From the NCBI GenBank assembly GCA_033060915.1, contig CM065394.1:19489501-19553500 (forward strand): DNA of 64,000 nucleotides, written 5' to 3'. Positions 21,444 to 34,507 of the stretch are shown piece by piece. This DNA is from Euryodendron excelsum. Taxonomy: Eukaryota > Streptophyta > Magnoliopsida > Ericales > Pentaphylacaceae. A model generated the notes under the pieces. It did not search any database and was not told the DNA's origin. It saw only the letters and a list, made by a program, of their open reading frames with translations. The number at the start of each line of letters is the position of its first letter. The stretch's first letter is position 1. A program made the position numbers and the translations under genes.

Positions 21444-24400
21444 TGTAAGCACCCCATTTTTGGATCACTCTGGGTCGATCCTGGTGTTCCCTTGGGTCAA
21501 ATGACCATTTTGCCCTTGGTAGGCTGGTTGCTCCTTTCAACCATTTCGGCTCTAATCATCAAGTCAGTTACCTCCGAGACACTCTTTTAGGAGTTCCCAT
21601 CCAATCCCAGCCTTTTGGATCATCCCTGGATTTTTCGAAGTCACTCCTAGTGAAGGCAGGTCAAAAATTGCATTGTAGTGACTAGGACAGGCACCCAAAT
21701 CTTCTGCCTTGCATCACTAGGGTCAAAAATCTGTTTCTTGCTGCCCCAAAAATTTCTCAAAGTGGTTGATGCCACTACAACAGGCCCCAGTTCCTATTCG
21801 AGTTGCCTATAAATATAGACCCTCCTCCTGCGTAAAAAGGGTCTGTAAACTCAGCCTAAAAACTCTGTCTTTCTGAAAACAGAGCTCAAAGTCCCTCAAA
21901 ATCCTAATTCTCTCAAGTCTCTTTAAACTCTAGCCCCTATACTTCCTATACACTCAAACACAAGTCTCTAAGCATCCATTGAAGGTCAAGTACCGCAACT
22001 TTAAAGTTCTCAAAGTTCAAGTCAAGTAAAACAAACAAAGCAATTAAAGCAAGAAGAAGATAAGGTTGGTTTTGTATTTACTTTTATGTAATTCCCTTCT
22101 CTCTTCTCTCTCCTAACCCACTTGGGTTATCTTCTATTTTAATCCCTATCTTCTACCCCCTCTTCTTGCATGCTTGAAGCAAGGGACTTGCTGATTCATG
22201 CCTAGGAAAGATTGTTAAAGGTTAGCATGCTGGGGGCTTTAATCAAGTTTGACCTAAGACGGTGTGGGTTTGACCCCCTTGATTATGTGGTGAAGCCTAA
22301 CCTTGTATATTTACGACCTTATTGCATTGTGGTTATCAAGTTCATGCATTGCATTTAATATTGCATTTAAAGTTGTTTTTAAGCTTGCATCAAAGTTCTC
22401 TTTCAAAATTTGCATTCAAAATCTCATTCTTTCAAACTAGTTTTCAAAATCACGCTCCTAGGATGATTCTAGCCATTTCATGGTTAGGGTTGCTTTAGGT
22501 AAGTGTAAGTGTTATATTCAATGTGACCATCAAGGTCCACATTTTGGGTGTAAACTCTAAATTATTTTTATCAAAATCACAATTTTGAAGTGATTCTAGC
22601 CATTCCATGGTTAGGATTGTTTTAAGAGAGTGTTACATTCAATGTGATTATTATGATCCATATTTCAAACCCTATTTGTTTTCAAAATCACAATCCTAGA
22701 ATGGTTATAATATTTTCATGGTTAGAATCATTTTAGGAAAGTGAGATATTCAATAGACTTGCAAAAATCTATATTCAAACCTCTTTCCAAATAGTTTTGC
22801 AAATCTACTTCCTAAAAACTCATTTCAAAGATTTACTTTCCAAAAGCTCTTTGCTTTGAAGTCCAACTCAAGCCCCAGAATCCATAGTTAGGAAACCCTA
22901 ATTCCTTTCTCGAAATCATGACTTCCTCTTTTACCTCAAATCATAGATTTCCAAAACCCTTTTTTCACCAAATCATTGATTTTCAAATCCAAGATTTTCA
23001 AAACTTAACTTTTCTAACTTCATGTCAAATCAAATCTTTCAACTTAGGAAACTCAAATCAAATTCACCAATTTTGGAAACAAAATCAAATAATTTATTTT
23101 TTCAAATAAAATTCAATCTTCTATGTTAGGAAATAGAAATTAAATTTTTTCTAATTTTAAATCTTTCCAAATCCTGACTTTCTAAATCTTAAACTCTCAA
23201 ATTTTTTCAATTTCAATATTTCTTAAATTCAAACTTTCAAACCTTTCTAAATTTCAAACTTCTAGATCTTTTCAAATTTCAAATCTTTTAATATTTCAAA
23301 TCTTTCTAAATTCAAAACTTTCCAAATTCAAATATTTCCAAAATCAAGTCTTTCTTAGAAAGAAAACCTTCCTAAAATGGAACTTTCCTAATTCAAAACT
23401 TTTCTAAAATGGAAGTTTTCTAATTCAAAATTTTCCTAATTTGAAACTTTTCTAAAATCTAACTTTCTAAAATTGAACCTTTATGTTTCGAGTGCATGTT
23501 TCAATCCTAATTTACCCAAGTCCTTATATGTCTAAACCCTAGTTCAGCCCTAGCCCTAAAGTTAGAAAGTTTCAACTCTTTTAAAAAACACTTGTTTAAA
23601 TTTAAGTAAAAACCAAGATGGTTTTAAAACTTCAATCTAAATCAAGATGATTTCAAAGTTCAATTCAAAATTTCCAAAATAAGTCCAAATTCTACTTCAA
23701 AGCTCAATTTTAAATCCTTAAATTTGATTTCAAAACAAAGTTCAAATTCAACCCTTTTCAATTCAACCTTTCTAAAGAGCCCAAAATGTTTATTTTTAAT
23801 CGACCCCGAGTTTGAACTACGACTAACCTAATTCTCAACAAAAGGATATGTAGGCAACCCTCATGGGTGCGGTCACAATGTTTTATCAAATTTTTAATTC
23901 CCACAGTCTTTTTTTAAAATTCCAATCCTTTGTTTCAAAATCAATCTTTTTTCAATTTCTTTTCTTGCACTTGCATCCAAAATTCTTTTCAAAGTGGATA
24001 GTATTGGACATTGGATAATTGAAGATTCTAAATAAGTGGGTCTAGGGTAATAAACATGTATGCACCGCAAGGGCGGGATAGGGTGATAGCCTAGTGCATC
24101 TTCCCTATACGTAACCATCCTCCAGACCTAGAATCACTATTTTCAAAGACCAAAAACGGAGTTATTTTTCAAAACAGGGCTTAAATATTTCCAAAGGTTG
24201 CCAAACAACCTGTTTTCTCCAAAAACCCTCTCTTGAGAAAGTTTTTCAAAATCTTTTAAAAAATTCTAAGTTTAATCTTTGGATTGTACTTAGTTTTAGG
24301 TGACCTAATTCATCTTAACAAAGTTAAGTGGCGAATCCAAAATTTTTTCCAAAAGCCCTTATATAATCAATTTCAAGTTCAAACCTGGCCGCACTCGTCT

Positions 24401-24482
24401 TTTAGGAGGATGAGTTCTAATGACAGAGTACCATGTTTTTCTCACTTGTGTTTTTTCGAGTGTGAAAAATCGAGGAGCGACA
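21444..24482 (+). mobile_element. Plus-strand solo LTR, short-U3 form, 3,039 bp
   Basis: Starts TGTAAGCACCCCATTTTTGG and ends AAAATCGAGGAGCGACA. Flanks are CTTAG (21439-21443) and CTTGG (24483-24487), a 5-bp duplication with one mismatch. It interrupts the gag of element E, pieces of which lie on both sides. The start-to-TATA distance is only 364 bp against 1,711 bp in the 9325 copy: the minisatellite and most U3 monomers are absent. Body, conserved block (23810) and terminal region are retained. Confidence 0.88.
21808..21815 (+). promoter_or_regulatory. TATA box of the 21444-24482 LTR
   Basis: TATAAATA followed by TAGACCCTCC. The leader continues to a donor-like TAAG|GTTGGT at 22065. Confidence 0.65.
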
Positions 24483-24576
24483 CTTGGGAGGCACCATAAC
24501 CAGGTGCCTAGATTTACAAAGTGTCCAGTAAGCTGCATCTCAAGAGCATTCAGGTAGGGTGAAATTTTGACTTTCC

Positions 24577-24714
24577 TTATTTACTTTCTCTTGGGAAAGG
24601 ATATGCCTGACTTCGACCTGTGTCCGATCCGCATTTTGGGTCTGCCCTTGCTTGAGTGGTGGATTGGGTCTCCTCGCGAGTGATAGGGGAGGTTGTGGAA
24701 TGACTTGCTGCCAT
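24577..24714 (-). pseudogene. gag N-terminal fragment of element E
   Basis: An ATG at 24714 (minus) opens 45 codons, MAASHSTTSPITREE onward, ending at TAA 24577-24579. A matching start is found in element A at 55772 (MATNP, later a SRE motif), in the same place after the leader; that agreement is why I choose this ATG. The frame then stops, and the stretch 24488-24576 that should lead on to the rest of gag has no long frame. The plus solo LTR at 21444-24482 separates it from the gag C-terminus. Confidence 0.6.
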
Positions 24715-26230
24715 TAGTAAAGCTCTCTACGGGGTGACTATCGGGTGCCTAGGTGGACGTGAATCTTTCTTGCGAGTAATTATGTCCTTCTATGGTGTAG
24801 TCTTTATGAACGAAAAAGAAAGAGAAAGAAAAACATGAACATAAGCCACAAGTTAGTGTTTGGTATTTAGAAAGCTTTATGCGATGCATGTCTTAGAAGG
24901 ATGTTCCTACTTGAGAGGGAGACTAAACATAATGTATTTGGCTCATTCTTTAGAGATAGGGGTTTGCCCCTGTATGCAGATAGTTTACCATTGATCGGGA
25001 ATATGCATTAATTCATACATTGATTCGTAGGAAATTAAAAGGTACATTGAGCTTTGAGTTTAAATATAAGAGAATTGAAGTACATTTTAATAGGGGGAGG
25101 GGGAACATTTTCCTTGGGACTTTCACCTATCTATTTTTACATTAGAAATCCTAAACTACTCTTGAGTCTTCGAATTTGCTTTCTTTGATGGAGGTCCGTG
25201 AGAGACCTGACATTTGGATTTTTTCCTTGTCTTCTTGGCATCTCTTTCTCTGTGAGCGGAGAGAGATTAGGGCCCTTCTCTATGAGATGTCTTAAAATAA
25301 GTGCCATGAGTCCTTATGGTTGTATGAATACCTTTAAGATTGTGGTAGGTTTTATACAAGGGAGATTGGGCTTGGAGTCACTCTCTATGGGTTGATCATA
25401 TGCATGAAGATGCAGTGATTTGAGTTACTTTAGAACTCTTGTCTTAAGATGAGGCATTGAATGCATGTAGTATAGGGAGAAGAATGCAACAGGAAAGTAA
25501 ATATGCATGCATGAACATTATAAAATCATTATAATAATAGGAATAGACAAGAATAAAGAAAAGTAAAGTAGTCACTCTTTCGTCCATGGTTTTAAAATTG
25601 ACGTGCGTGTCTTAAATCCGGTAAGGGTTTGGCTATGCATGGGTTTCTACATGAGCATGAGGTTGGGGGTTACTATTGCTTCCTAAGAAGGCTCGATTTT
25701 TGAATTTTCAAACCTAGGCCCACTCCTTGACGTGGTGCCATTATTGGTTGGTGATCCGAGTGGGTGACTTATCAAGAGGACGTAGGCTAATAAACTGACA
25801 CAACATCTACCCATAACCAATATAATGTTCCCTTTCTAACTATAAAGGAAGTAACCAGGTAATAATGTAAGTATGTAAATGCGAGTGCACGTGCAGTGTG
25901 TGTGTGTGTGAAATTTTGAATAACAGAGGAAAGGGACCAACAACTCCCATCCATCCTGTCAATTGCAACAGTTTATATAGACAATAAAAATAAATTTGAA
26001 CATGGTCTACCTACAAAATAAAATGCAAAAAGTCGGCACCTTGATGACAAACTTAATGCAAGATAAAGTGATTGAATATGAATTGAATGCAAGTGATGAC
26101 ATGTTTTTCAAAACAATTTTGAAAAGTTTGATTTTGAAAAATTTGAAGTGGATAGAATTGGACAAATTAATTGAAGATTCCAAATGAGTGAAAGGTAAAG
26201 AGACATGATAATTGCCTAACCCTCTAAGTT
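24715..26230 (-). other. Untranslated leader of element E (PBS to gag)
   Basis: Closely matches the leader of element A (54212-55771) along most of its length, including the CACACACACTGCACGTGCA run, the GGATCACCAACCAATAATGG phrase and an acceptor-like TTTTGTAG|GTAGACC (AG on the minus strand at about 26011). The pyrimidine tract before the gag ATG is present, but its AG has been lost (CGTTCATAAAG where A has TTTTACAGAAG). Contains a (GT)n run at 25896-25910. Confidence 0.7.
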
Positions 26231-26248
26231 TCCCCATTGGAGTCGCCA
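26231..26248 (-). other. Primer-binding site of element E, tRNA-Arg type
   Basis: On the minus strand TGGCGACTCCAATGGGGA follows the LTR end after two bases. It complements the 3' end of plant tRNA-Arg (ending AGCGGAGTCG-CCA, from memory) with two mismatches. This tRNA is the reported primer of Ogre-type elements. It fixes the LTR/internal boundary at 26250/26251. Confidence 0.85.
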
Positions 26249-26250
26249 TC

Positions 26251-29200
26251 TGTAACGCCCTATTTTTTTGCACCATCGAGATGATATATGGGAAACACAT
26301 GGTATTCTTTTGCTAGAACTCATCCTCCTAGAAAAACAAATGCAACTAGGTTTGAATTGAAAATTGATTTGAATAAGGGCTTTTAAAAAAAGGTTTGGAG
26401 TGACCACCTAATTTTGTTAAGGTGAGTTAGACCACCTAAAATTAAGTGCAATCCTAAGATTAAACTTAGGATTTTTGAAAAGGTTTTAGAAAACTTCGTC
26501 AAGAGAGGGTTTATTTATTTATTTATTAGGAAAACAGGTTGTTTGGAAACCTTTAGAAAGATTTAAGCCCTTTTTGAACATGACTTTATTTTGGTCTTTC
26601 GAAAGCAGTAATTCTAGGTTCAGAGGTTGGTTACGTATAGAGAAGATGTACCAAGCTATCACCCTATCCTGCCCTTGTGGTACCTATTTGTCTTTTCACT
26701 CTAGGTTCGCTCATTTAGAATATTTGACTATCCAATGTCCAATTATAATCACTTCAAGAATTTTGGAAGAGGTTTTAGTCATCACTATAGGAATGATATG
26801 ATGCATGATATGCAAATGCATGAAAAGAATTTAAAAAGAGATTTTGGAAAAGGGAGTTGGAATTTTGAAAAAGTCTGTGAAAATTGAAAACTTAAAAAAG
26901 GTTTTGGAAACTGGAAACTTGAAAAAGGTTGTGACCGCACTCATGAGGGTGGCCTACATATCCCTTTGTTGAGAATCAGGTCAGTCATAGTTCAGACTCG
27001 AGGTCTGACTGAAAATAGACACTTTGGGTCTTGTTCGATTTGTAAAAGACACTTTGAAGCCTTTAGAAAGTTTGACTTCAAAAGGGGTTTGATTTGAACT
27101 TTGATTAGAAGATTTGAAATTAAACTTTGATTCTGGAATTGAATTTGATTTGAAATCAGACTTTGAAGTAGAACTTGGACTTATTTAGAAAAGATTGAAT
27201 TGAACTTTGAAATCATCTTGATCTGAATTGGAATTTGAAAACTATCTTGGTTTAGAAAAGAGTTGAAGTTTCATAACTTATGGTTAGGGGTTGAACTTGG
27301 GTTTTAGCCTCCTAGGGCTTTGGATAACCTAGGGTTTAAATATGCACTTGAAAAGCTTGATTTTAGGAAAGTTCTGAATTAGAAAAGTTCCAAATTAGGA
27401 AAGTTTTGAATTAGGAAAGTTTTGATTGTGGAAAGATTTGAATTAAAAAAGATGTGATTTTAAAAATTTTCCATTTTAGGGAACACTTGATTTTGGAAAG
27501 ATTTGAATTTAGAAAAGTTTCAATTAAGAAAGATTCAAACTCATAAAGATTTAAAATTTGAAAAGATTTGAAGGTTTGAAACTTAGAAGGTCAAAACTTA
27601 GAAAGGTCTGAAACTAGGAAAGGCTTGAAAGTTTGAATTTAGGAAATAATTGAAATTAGAAAATTGAGAAAGATTTGATTTCTATTCCCCAAAGTTGAAG
27701 ATTGAATTTTAGTTTCAAAAATAGATGATTTGATTTTATTTCCTATTTAGAAAAGTTTTGATTTGAATTGAAATTGAAAAGGTCTAATTTTGAAAATCTA
27801 TCATTTGATGTGACTTTGAAATTAGGAAATCTATGATTTGAAGTTGAACTTGAATTTGGAAATATAGGATTTTATATAGAAAATAGTTTTGAAAATCTAT
27901 AATTTTGATGCAACTAGAAAGCTATGATTTTATGTGAGGAAACTAGGATTTTCCAAACATGGATTCTAGGGTTTTGACTTGGGTTTCATGACAAAAAGTT
28001 TTTAAAAAGTAAATCTTTGCAAAGAACTTTTAGAAAGTGAATTTGCAAAACGTATTTTAGACAGGTATAAATGTAGACTCTTGAAAGTCTCCCGAATATC
28101 TTACTTTCTTAAAACGATTTTAACTATGAGAAGACTGGAACCATTCTAGAATTATGACTTTGACAACAACTAGGGTGTGAAACCTTAATATGGACTTTGA
28201 TGGTCTCTTTGAATATAATACTTTCCTAAAACAACCCTAACCATGAAATGGCTAGAATCATCTTAGAATTGTGATTTCTTGAAAAAATAATTTAAGACTT
28301 GAACTCAAATTTGGACCTTGATGATTATATTGAATATAACAGTTTCCTAACACAACCCTAACCATGGAATAATTAAAATCCTCTTAGGGTTGTGGTTTTG
28401 AATACAATTTTGAAGAAAAATATTTTGAATGCAAGTTTTGAAAGCAACTTTTAATGCAAGTTTGAAAATACCTTTGAATGCATGATTATGATAGTAACAA
28501 TACAATACTGACATGAACATATAAGGTTAGGCTTCACCACATAACTAAGGGGGCTAGAACCATACCGTCTTAGGTGGAACTTAAAGAAAATGTCCAATAC
28601 GGTGATTCTCTCCAAGACCTTCCTAGGCATGAACCGGAAGGCCGGGGATGGAAGAGAATCCCTAAAAGAGTGTCCCAAGGGTAACTGGAGTGATAACTAG
28701 AGCTGGTGTGGTTAAAAGGGGTGAACAGCTCACTAGGGGCCAAACGGTCATTTGAATTGAAAAACACTAAAATTGGTTTAGAGTCGACCGGGATAGGATT
28801 CAAATGTTGGAAACACTATTAAGAGTGCTCTAAAGGATTTTTGATTTGATACCCAAAGTCGGTATGATTGGAAAGGGTGACTGGCAAACTAGAGGCAAAA
28901 TGGTCATCGGAATGGTCTGGAAAGGTATTGGGCAGTTGGGAACACTATAAGAAGCATCTCTAGAAGATAACCAGTTTGATACCTAGAGCCGGTATAGATC
29001 CCGGAGGCGAATGGATGCCTTGAGGCAAAATAGCTACTTTGACCGGATGCTCTCGAAATTGATTTGAAAGCAACTGGAAGGCACTAAAATGTGCTAGATT
29101 ATCTTTGGGACAATCTTGGAAAGGTGGACTTACTACTTTGAGGTCTTAGGTACTTTCTCGAGAAGCATGCCTGGTGGGCCCAAGGGGCAGTTTGGTTATT

Positions 29201-30023
29201 TGTAACCAAAATGGGCTAGCAGACACTAGTGTTGACCTGAATTTTGAGTGTTTCGTCACTCTGACGGTGTGTGACGAGTTGGTTTCTAAAGGTATCTTGT
29301 CCTCCAGCAAATGTGTCACGGCCAAGAGGCATGTTCTGTCCCGTGACATAGGGAGTTTGTTGGCATTCCTGATGTCAACCTACTTCTGAGTGTTTTTGTC
29401 ACTTTGACGGTTGCGATATTTATGAGTATTTGTATCACTCTGATGGTATGCATTTATTTCAGAGATTGCATGATCTCAAGAAGCTGTTGAATGGACTTAT
29501 TGCCTGAGGGATCAACTTTCTCAAAAGGTGTGCTGGATAACAAACATTCTATGTTGGTGGGCTAGCAGGCGCCAAAAGTGAACTGTTCTACCATCGCAGG
29601 GACTTGGGTTCTGTCCCAGTCAACGGGTGTGAAGGGAGTTACCATTCTAAAGGAGTTTGTATTTTCTTGGTAAATGTGCTATGTTGAATAGACTTACCGT
29701 CTGAGGGATCAACTTTCTCAAAAGACGTGCCAGATTGAGATTGGCTATTCTAAACTTTGAATTAGAACTGAAATTGTGGTTGACATATGGACTTAGCGCC
29801 TTTAAGAAGATATACCAACTGGAATTGGACCAAGCAATGCCCCAAGGGCGATTTGTTCATTTTGCCTATATTGGGCTTGGTGGGTTCGTGAAACGGTTGA
29901 TTAACTATATTGAGCTTGAATGTGTCTGGGAAGTTAGTTTGGGCTTGAATGTGTCTGTGCTGGTTTGAATGTGTGTCTGGTTGGGCCAAAGATTACCAAG
30001 CGAGCAAAAATGGGTTGCTTACA
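26251..30023 (-). mobile_element. 5' LTR of element E, promoter region deleted
   Basis: Starts TGTAACGCCCTATTTTTTTG (complement of the LTR 3' end) and ends GGGTTGCTTACA. The order matches the 3' LTR, but at about 28638 the sequence passes from AGGCATGAACCGG straight into AAGGCCGGGGATGG. The leader, donor, TATA box and proximal U3, which take about 640 bp in the 3' LTR (1935-2575), are missing. The U3 start (29440-30023) is complete. The copy is therefore transcriptionally dead from this end. Confidence 0.85.
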
Positions 30024-32064
30024 CACGTGCCTATTGCTTTGTTGTTGTTGTGTTCATGCGTTGCATTCGATATCATATTCAAAAGCTTCCTTCAAAACTT
30101 GTATCTTTAAAAGCTATTTTCAAAAGTACATCCTTAAGATGATTCTAGCCTTTCCATGGTTAATGTTGTTTTGGAAAAGTGTTACATTCAATGAGACCAT
30201 TGTGGTCCATATTAGGATTTCAAACCCTACGTGTTTTCAAAACTACAACCTTAAGATGAATCTAACCATTCCATGGTTAGGGTTGTTTTAAAAAAGTGTT
30301 ACATTCAATGAGATCATTAAGGTCCATTTTGGGTTTTCAAACCCTAGTTGTTTTTAAAATCACAACCCTAGAATAGTTTTAGTCTTCTCATGATTAGAAT
30401 AATTTTAGGGAAGTGAGATATTTAAGAGACTTTCAAAAGTCTATATTCAAACTTTTCTAAAATAGTTTTGCATAAAAATTCTTTTCAAAGATTCACTTTC
30501 CAAAAAATCTCTTGTCTTGAAATCCAAGTCAAATCCCTAGAGTTTATATTTAGGAAACCCTTGGTTTTTCACATAAATTCATGGTTTTTTATTTGCATCA
30601 AATTATAGATTTTCAAAACCATTTTCTACATAAAATCATGGATTTCATAATTCAAAAGTCACATAAAATGATAGATTTCCAAAGCTAAAGCTTTCCAATT
30701 TCAAGTCAAATCAAATCTTTCCTAATATCAATCTTTTCTAATTTCAAAACCTTTCAAAAACAAAACTTTTTTTTTTTTTCCAATTGAAACCCAATCTTTC
30801 CAATTCAAATGCATTGCATGAACCCTAGGTCCTAGGATTGCTTAAATCTCAAGTTACTTCAAACCTAGATCAAACATAAAATATTTCCTAAATCAAAACT
30901 ATTCAAAATCAAATCTTTCCAAAATCAAAACTTTCCTAAAATAAAAACTTTCCTAAAATAGATCTTTTCTAAAATAAAACTTTCCTAATTTAGAACTTTC
31001 CTAAAATCAAACTTTTCAAGTGCATGTTTACACCTAGGTTATCCAAAGTCCTAGAAGGCCAAAACCCTAAGTTCAACCCTAACCCTGAGTTAACTCTTTC
31101 TAAGTCTTAGGTCTAAACCAATATGGTTTTCAAACCCTAATTCAGTCAAGATGATTTCAAAGTTGAATTCAAACTTTCTAAAACAAGTGCAAGTTTAATT
31201 TCAAATTCAAGTTTTATTGCAGAGTCAACCCAAGTTCGATTTCAAATCATAGTCAATTTTAATACAAAGTTCAATTTCTAATCTTCCAATTAAATTCAAC
31301 TCAAACCCTTTTCTAGTCAAGCTTTTCCAAGACCCTAAAGTGTCTATTTTCAATCAGACCCCCGCGTCCGAACTACAACTAACCTGATTCCCAACAAAGG
31401 GATATGTAGGCAACTCTCATGGGTGTAGTCACAATCTTTCTCAAAATTCCAATTCCCTTTCTTAAAATCTCAGTCCAAATTATTTTCACGCACTTGCATA
31501 TCATGCATCACATCATCTCTAAAATGATGGCTCAAACTTCTTTTTGAAATTCTTTTTAAAGTAGATATAATTGAACATTGGATAATCAGAGATTCTAAAT
31601 GAGTGAACCTAGAGTGAAAAGATATATAGGTACCGCAAGGGTGGGATAGGGTGATAGTTTAATGCATCTTCCCTATACTTAACTAACAACCAAACTATAG
31701 ATCACTATTTTTGGAAGACCAAAATGGAGTTACTTTTAAAAAAGAGCTTAAATCTTTTCAAATGTTGCCAACCAAACTGTTTTCTCAAAAAAAAAAAAAA
31801 AAAAAAAACTTCTATTGAGGAAGTTTTTCCAAAACCTTTTCAAAAACCTTAAGTTTATGTCTTCGGACTTTACTTAGTTTTAGGTGACCGAACTCACCTT
31901 AACAAAATTAGGTGACAACTACAAACCTTTTCTAAATGCCCTTATTCAAGTCAATTTTCAATTCAAACCTAGTCGCACTTGTCTTTTTGGGAGGATGAAT
32001 TCTAACAAAAGAGTATTGTGTATTTCTCATGTATTTCTCAAGTGCAAAAAATTAGGGCATGACA
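30024..32064 (+). mobile_element. 3' part of a plus-strand LTR interrupted by element E
   Basis: Begins inside the R/U5 body exactly where element E ends (30023/30024). It holds the G-poor body, the conserved block (31362) and the terminal palindrome, and ends AAAAAATTAGGGCATGACA at 32064. Its first half should lie left of element E, outside the window. A22 at 31787-31808. Next it abuts U3 sequence of another plus LTR. Confidence 0.82.
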
Positions 32065-32969
32065 CACACTCTTTGAGAAGGTACCTAAGTCCTCAGAGCA
32101 ATAAGTCCACCCCTTCTAAGATTGTCTCAGACAATCTGGGATGCTTATAATGCCATTCAAACCAATTATGGACCTACTCCAATGGGTCCTAGTTAAAATG
32201 ATCATTTTACCTCTAAGCGCCCTGATTGCCTATATCAACCACACCAGCTCTGGGTATCAAATCAGTAAACCTCTAGGGCATTGCCACGATTATCCCTAAC
32301 CTCCAAGGCCCCTTATAGTCAATTTCGGACCCATTATGATGTTTCCCAGTTGAAATGATAATTTTACCCTTGGTGGGCTGGTCATCCTGTTCAACCATGT
32401 CGGCCCTAGGCATCAAACCGGTAACCCGATAGGACATTTTTGATAGTTTTTGAATCTCATCCCGGTCGACTACAGATCAATTTTGGTGTTTCCATTTCAA
32501 ATGACTGTTTTGCCCATAGTGGGCTGATCATCCTTTTCAACTACATCAACTTTAGGTATCAAATCGGTAAACCTCTGGGGCACTCCTATGAATATCCCCA
32601 ATCTCTAAGTGCCATCGCAGTCCATTCTGGGCTCATTTTGGTATTTTTCAGTCCAAATGACCGTTGGTGGACTGGTCATCTTTTTTCAACTATTCTGGCT
32701 CTAGTATCGAACTGACAATCCCCTGGGTGCTCCCTGGTGCCCTTATCTTTTTTCTAGCTGGCCCTATAGCCCGGCAGCTTTCCAGATCAAAGCAAAGCCA
32801 CTTATAGTGGAGCCAGTAGAAGTGGCACGTAGATCTTTGCCTTGTTGCCCAAGGCTAATCAAATCTTCAGGATCATTGCCATACCAAGGTGGCACCACTA
32901 GTAGTGGTGCCAGGCCAAAAATTGGCTAGGAGCCATTCCTAGTGGTGCCACCTCCTCCAAATTTTGGCA

Positions 32970-32977
32970 TATAAATA
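32970..32977 (+). promoter_or_regulatory. TATA box of the 32065-36014 LTR
   Basis: TATAAATA followed by TAGACCACCC, downstream of the inverted GGTGCCACT repeats. Confidence 0.65.
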
Positions 32978-34373
32978 TAGACCACCCCTAGCATATTCCA
33001 TGTCCAAAACAAGCAAAGAAACACTGCCTCTCTCAAAATAGCCTCCGAAAATCTCCTAAAACCCTAGTTTCTTCAAGGTTCCTTAGCCTGCAAGCCTCTC
33101 AAGTCTTCTTCAAGCTCAAGGCCAACCTCTATTGAAGGTTGAAGACAAGGTAGGGTTTCTATTTTACTTTCATGCTTTCCCACTCCTCTTCTCCCTCCTA
33201 GACTATTCTTTCTTTTAATCTTCATCTTCAACCCTCCTCTTCTTGCATGCTTGAAACAAGAGGACCTTAGGTCCATACCTAGGGGAAGTTAAGGGAGATC
33301 ATTGTGTCAGGGTTTTCTTTTAGCCAATCCAATCATGTATGGTCTAAAGGCCACTTGCAATATGGTGAAACCTTCAACCTTGGATGTCCATGACCCCTAT
33401 GCATTATATTTGTTATGTTCATGTATTGTTCTTATTTTCAAACTTACAATCCTAGGGTGATTCTAGCCTCCTCATGGTTAGGGTTTTTCTAGGAAAATGA
33501 CATATTCAAAGTGGCCAACAAGGTCCACATCAGAGTTTCAAGCCCTAACTTGTTTTCAAAATCACAACCTTAAAATGATTCTAACCTTTTCATGATTAGG
33601 GTCACTTTAAGAAAGTGGTATATTCAAAGAGGCCACTAAAGGCCACATTAGGGTTTCAAGCCTTAAAACACATCTTTCAAAATTTAGTTTTTAAACCTCT
33701 TTAAATTCCTTGTTTAAAGGTTTTTTTTTTCTAAAATTGGTCCAAGAGTTGTCTTCTTAAAGCCCTAAAAGTTCAAGCCCTACGAAACCCTAGCTTTGTC
33801 CCCTAACATTCATCCTTGCGTTTTCACCTTTATTTATTGCATCAAAAAGGTTTCCAAAGTCTTTGTTGCATCATGTTTTTAAAAAGTGTATAACTCTCTT
33901 GAGTTATCTTTGATAAGTGTCACATAAAATCATAGATATTCAAACCAAAATCATAGAAGATTCACACACAAAATCATAAGATTTTCAATTCAAATCTTTC
34001 TATTTTGAATCAAGTCTTTCATTTTTCAATTCAAACCTTTCCTTTTTTGATTTCAAATCAAATCTTTCCATTTTGAAAATAAAATAAAATCTTTTCCTTT
34101 TAGAAACAAAATCCAATGTTCTATTTTTGGAAACCAAATCAAATCTTCTATTTTTGAAAACAAATCAAATCTTCTATTTTAAAAAACAAATCCAATATTC
34201 CATTTTGAAAATAAAATAAAATCTTTCCATTTTGCATGAAATTTTATCTTTTCTTTTCTCTCGTAAAATCATACATTTTCCAAATTTCCTTTTCAAGTGC
34301 ATGCACCTAGCTTCCTCCCCAAGTCATCTCCAAACCTTAGGTTGCCTAAAACCTAGGAGGTCTAACCTTAGGT

Positions 34374-34507
34374 CAATCCAACCTTAGGTTAGCCCAACCC
34401 TAGTTGGTCAACCTAACCCTAGTTTGTCCCACTTTAGGTCAACCTAATCCTAGTTGGTCCAACCCTAGGTCAATCTAATCCTAGGTTATCTTAACCTTAA
34501 TTTGCCC
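34374..34507. repeat. AACCTAGGTCAA-type degenerate tandem repeat
   Basis: Seven or so 15-20 bp variants of CCAACCCTAGTTGGTCAACC and CCTAATCCTAGGTTATC within the R/U5 body of this LTR only. Contains several AACCCTA/AACCTTA phrases. Confidence 0.8.

Larger units (their letters stand above)
818..30023 (-). mobile_element. Element E: old Tat/Ogre-like LTR retrotransposon with gag but no visible pol, carrying nested insertions
   Basis: Reading leftward on the minus strand: 5' LTR 26251-30023, PBS 26231-26248, leader, gag N-terminus 24577-24714, gag C-terminus 20770-21443, an unrecognised internal region, PPT 5039-5062, and 3' LTR from 5038 down past 818. The two LTRs match closely in order and wording (compare 1070-1400 with 27775-28100), which pairs them. 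Removing the insertions at 6827-8847, 9134-18942 and 21444-24487 leaves about 6.3 kb of internal sequence. I found no protease, RT, RNase H or integrase there, so E looks non-autonomous or internally deleted. The 3' LTR continues left of the window behind the LTR at 1-817. Confidence 0.72.

Noticed and set aside
31787..31808. A22 as the tail of a retroposed gene
   Set aside because: It sits inside an LTR at a place where sister copies have shorter A runs; no gene precedes it and no flanking duplication is seen.
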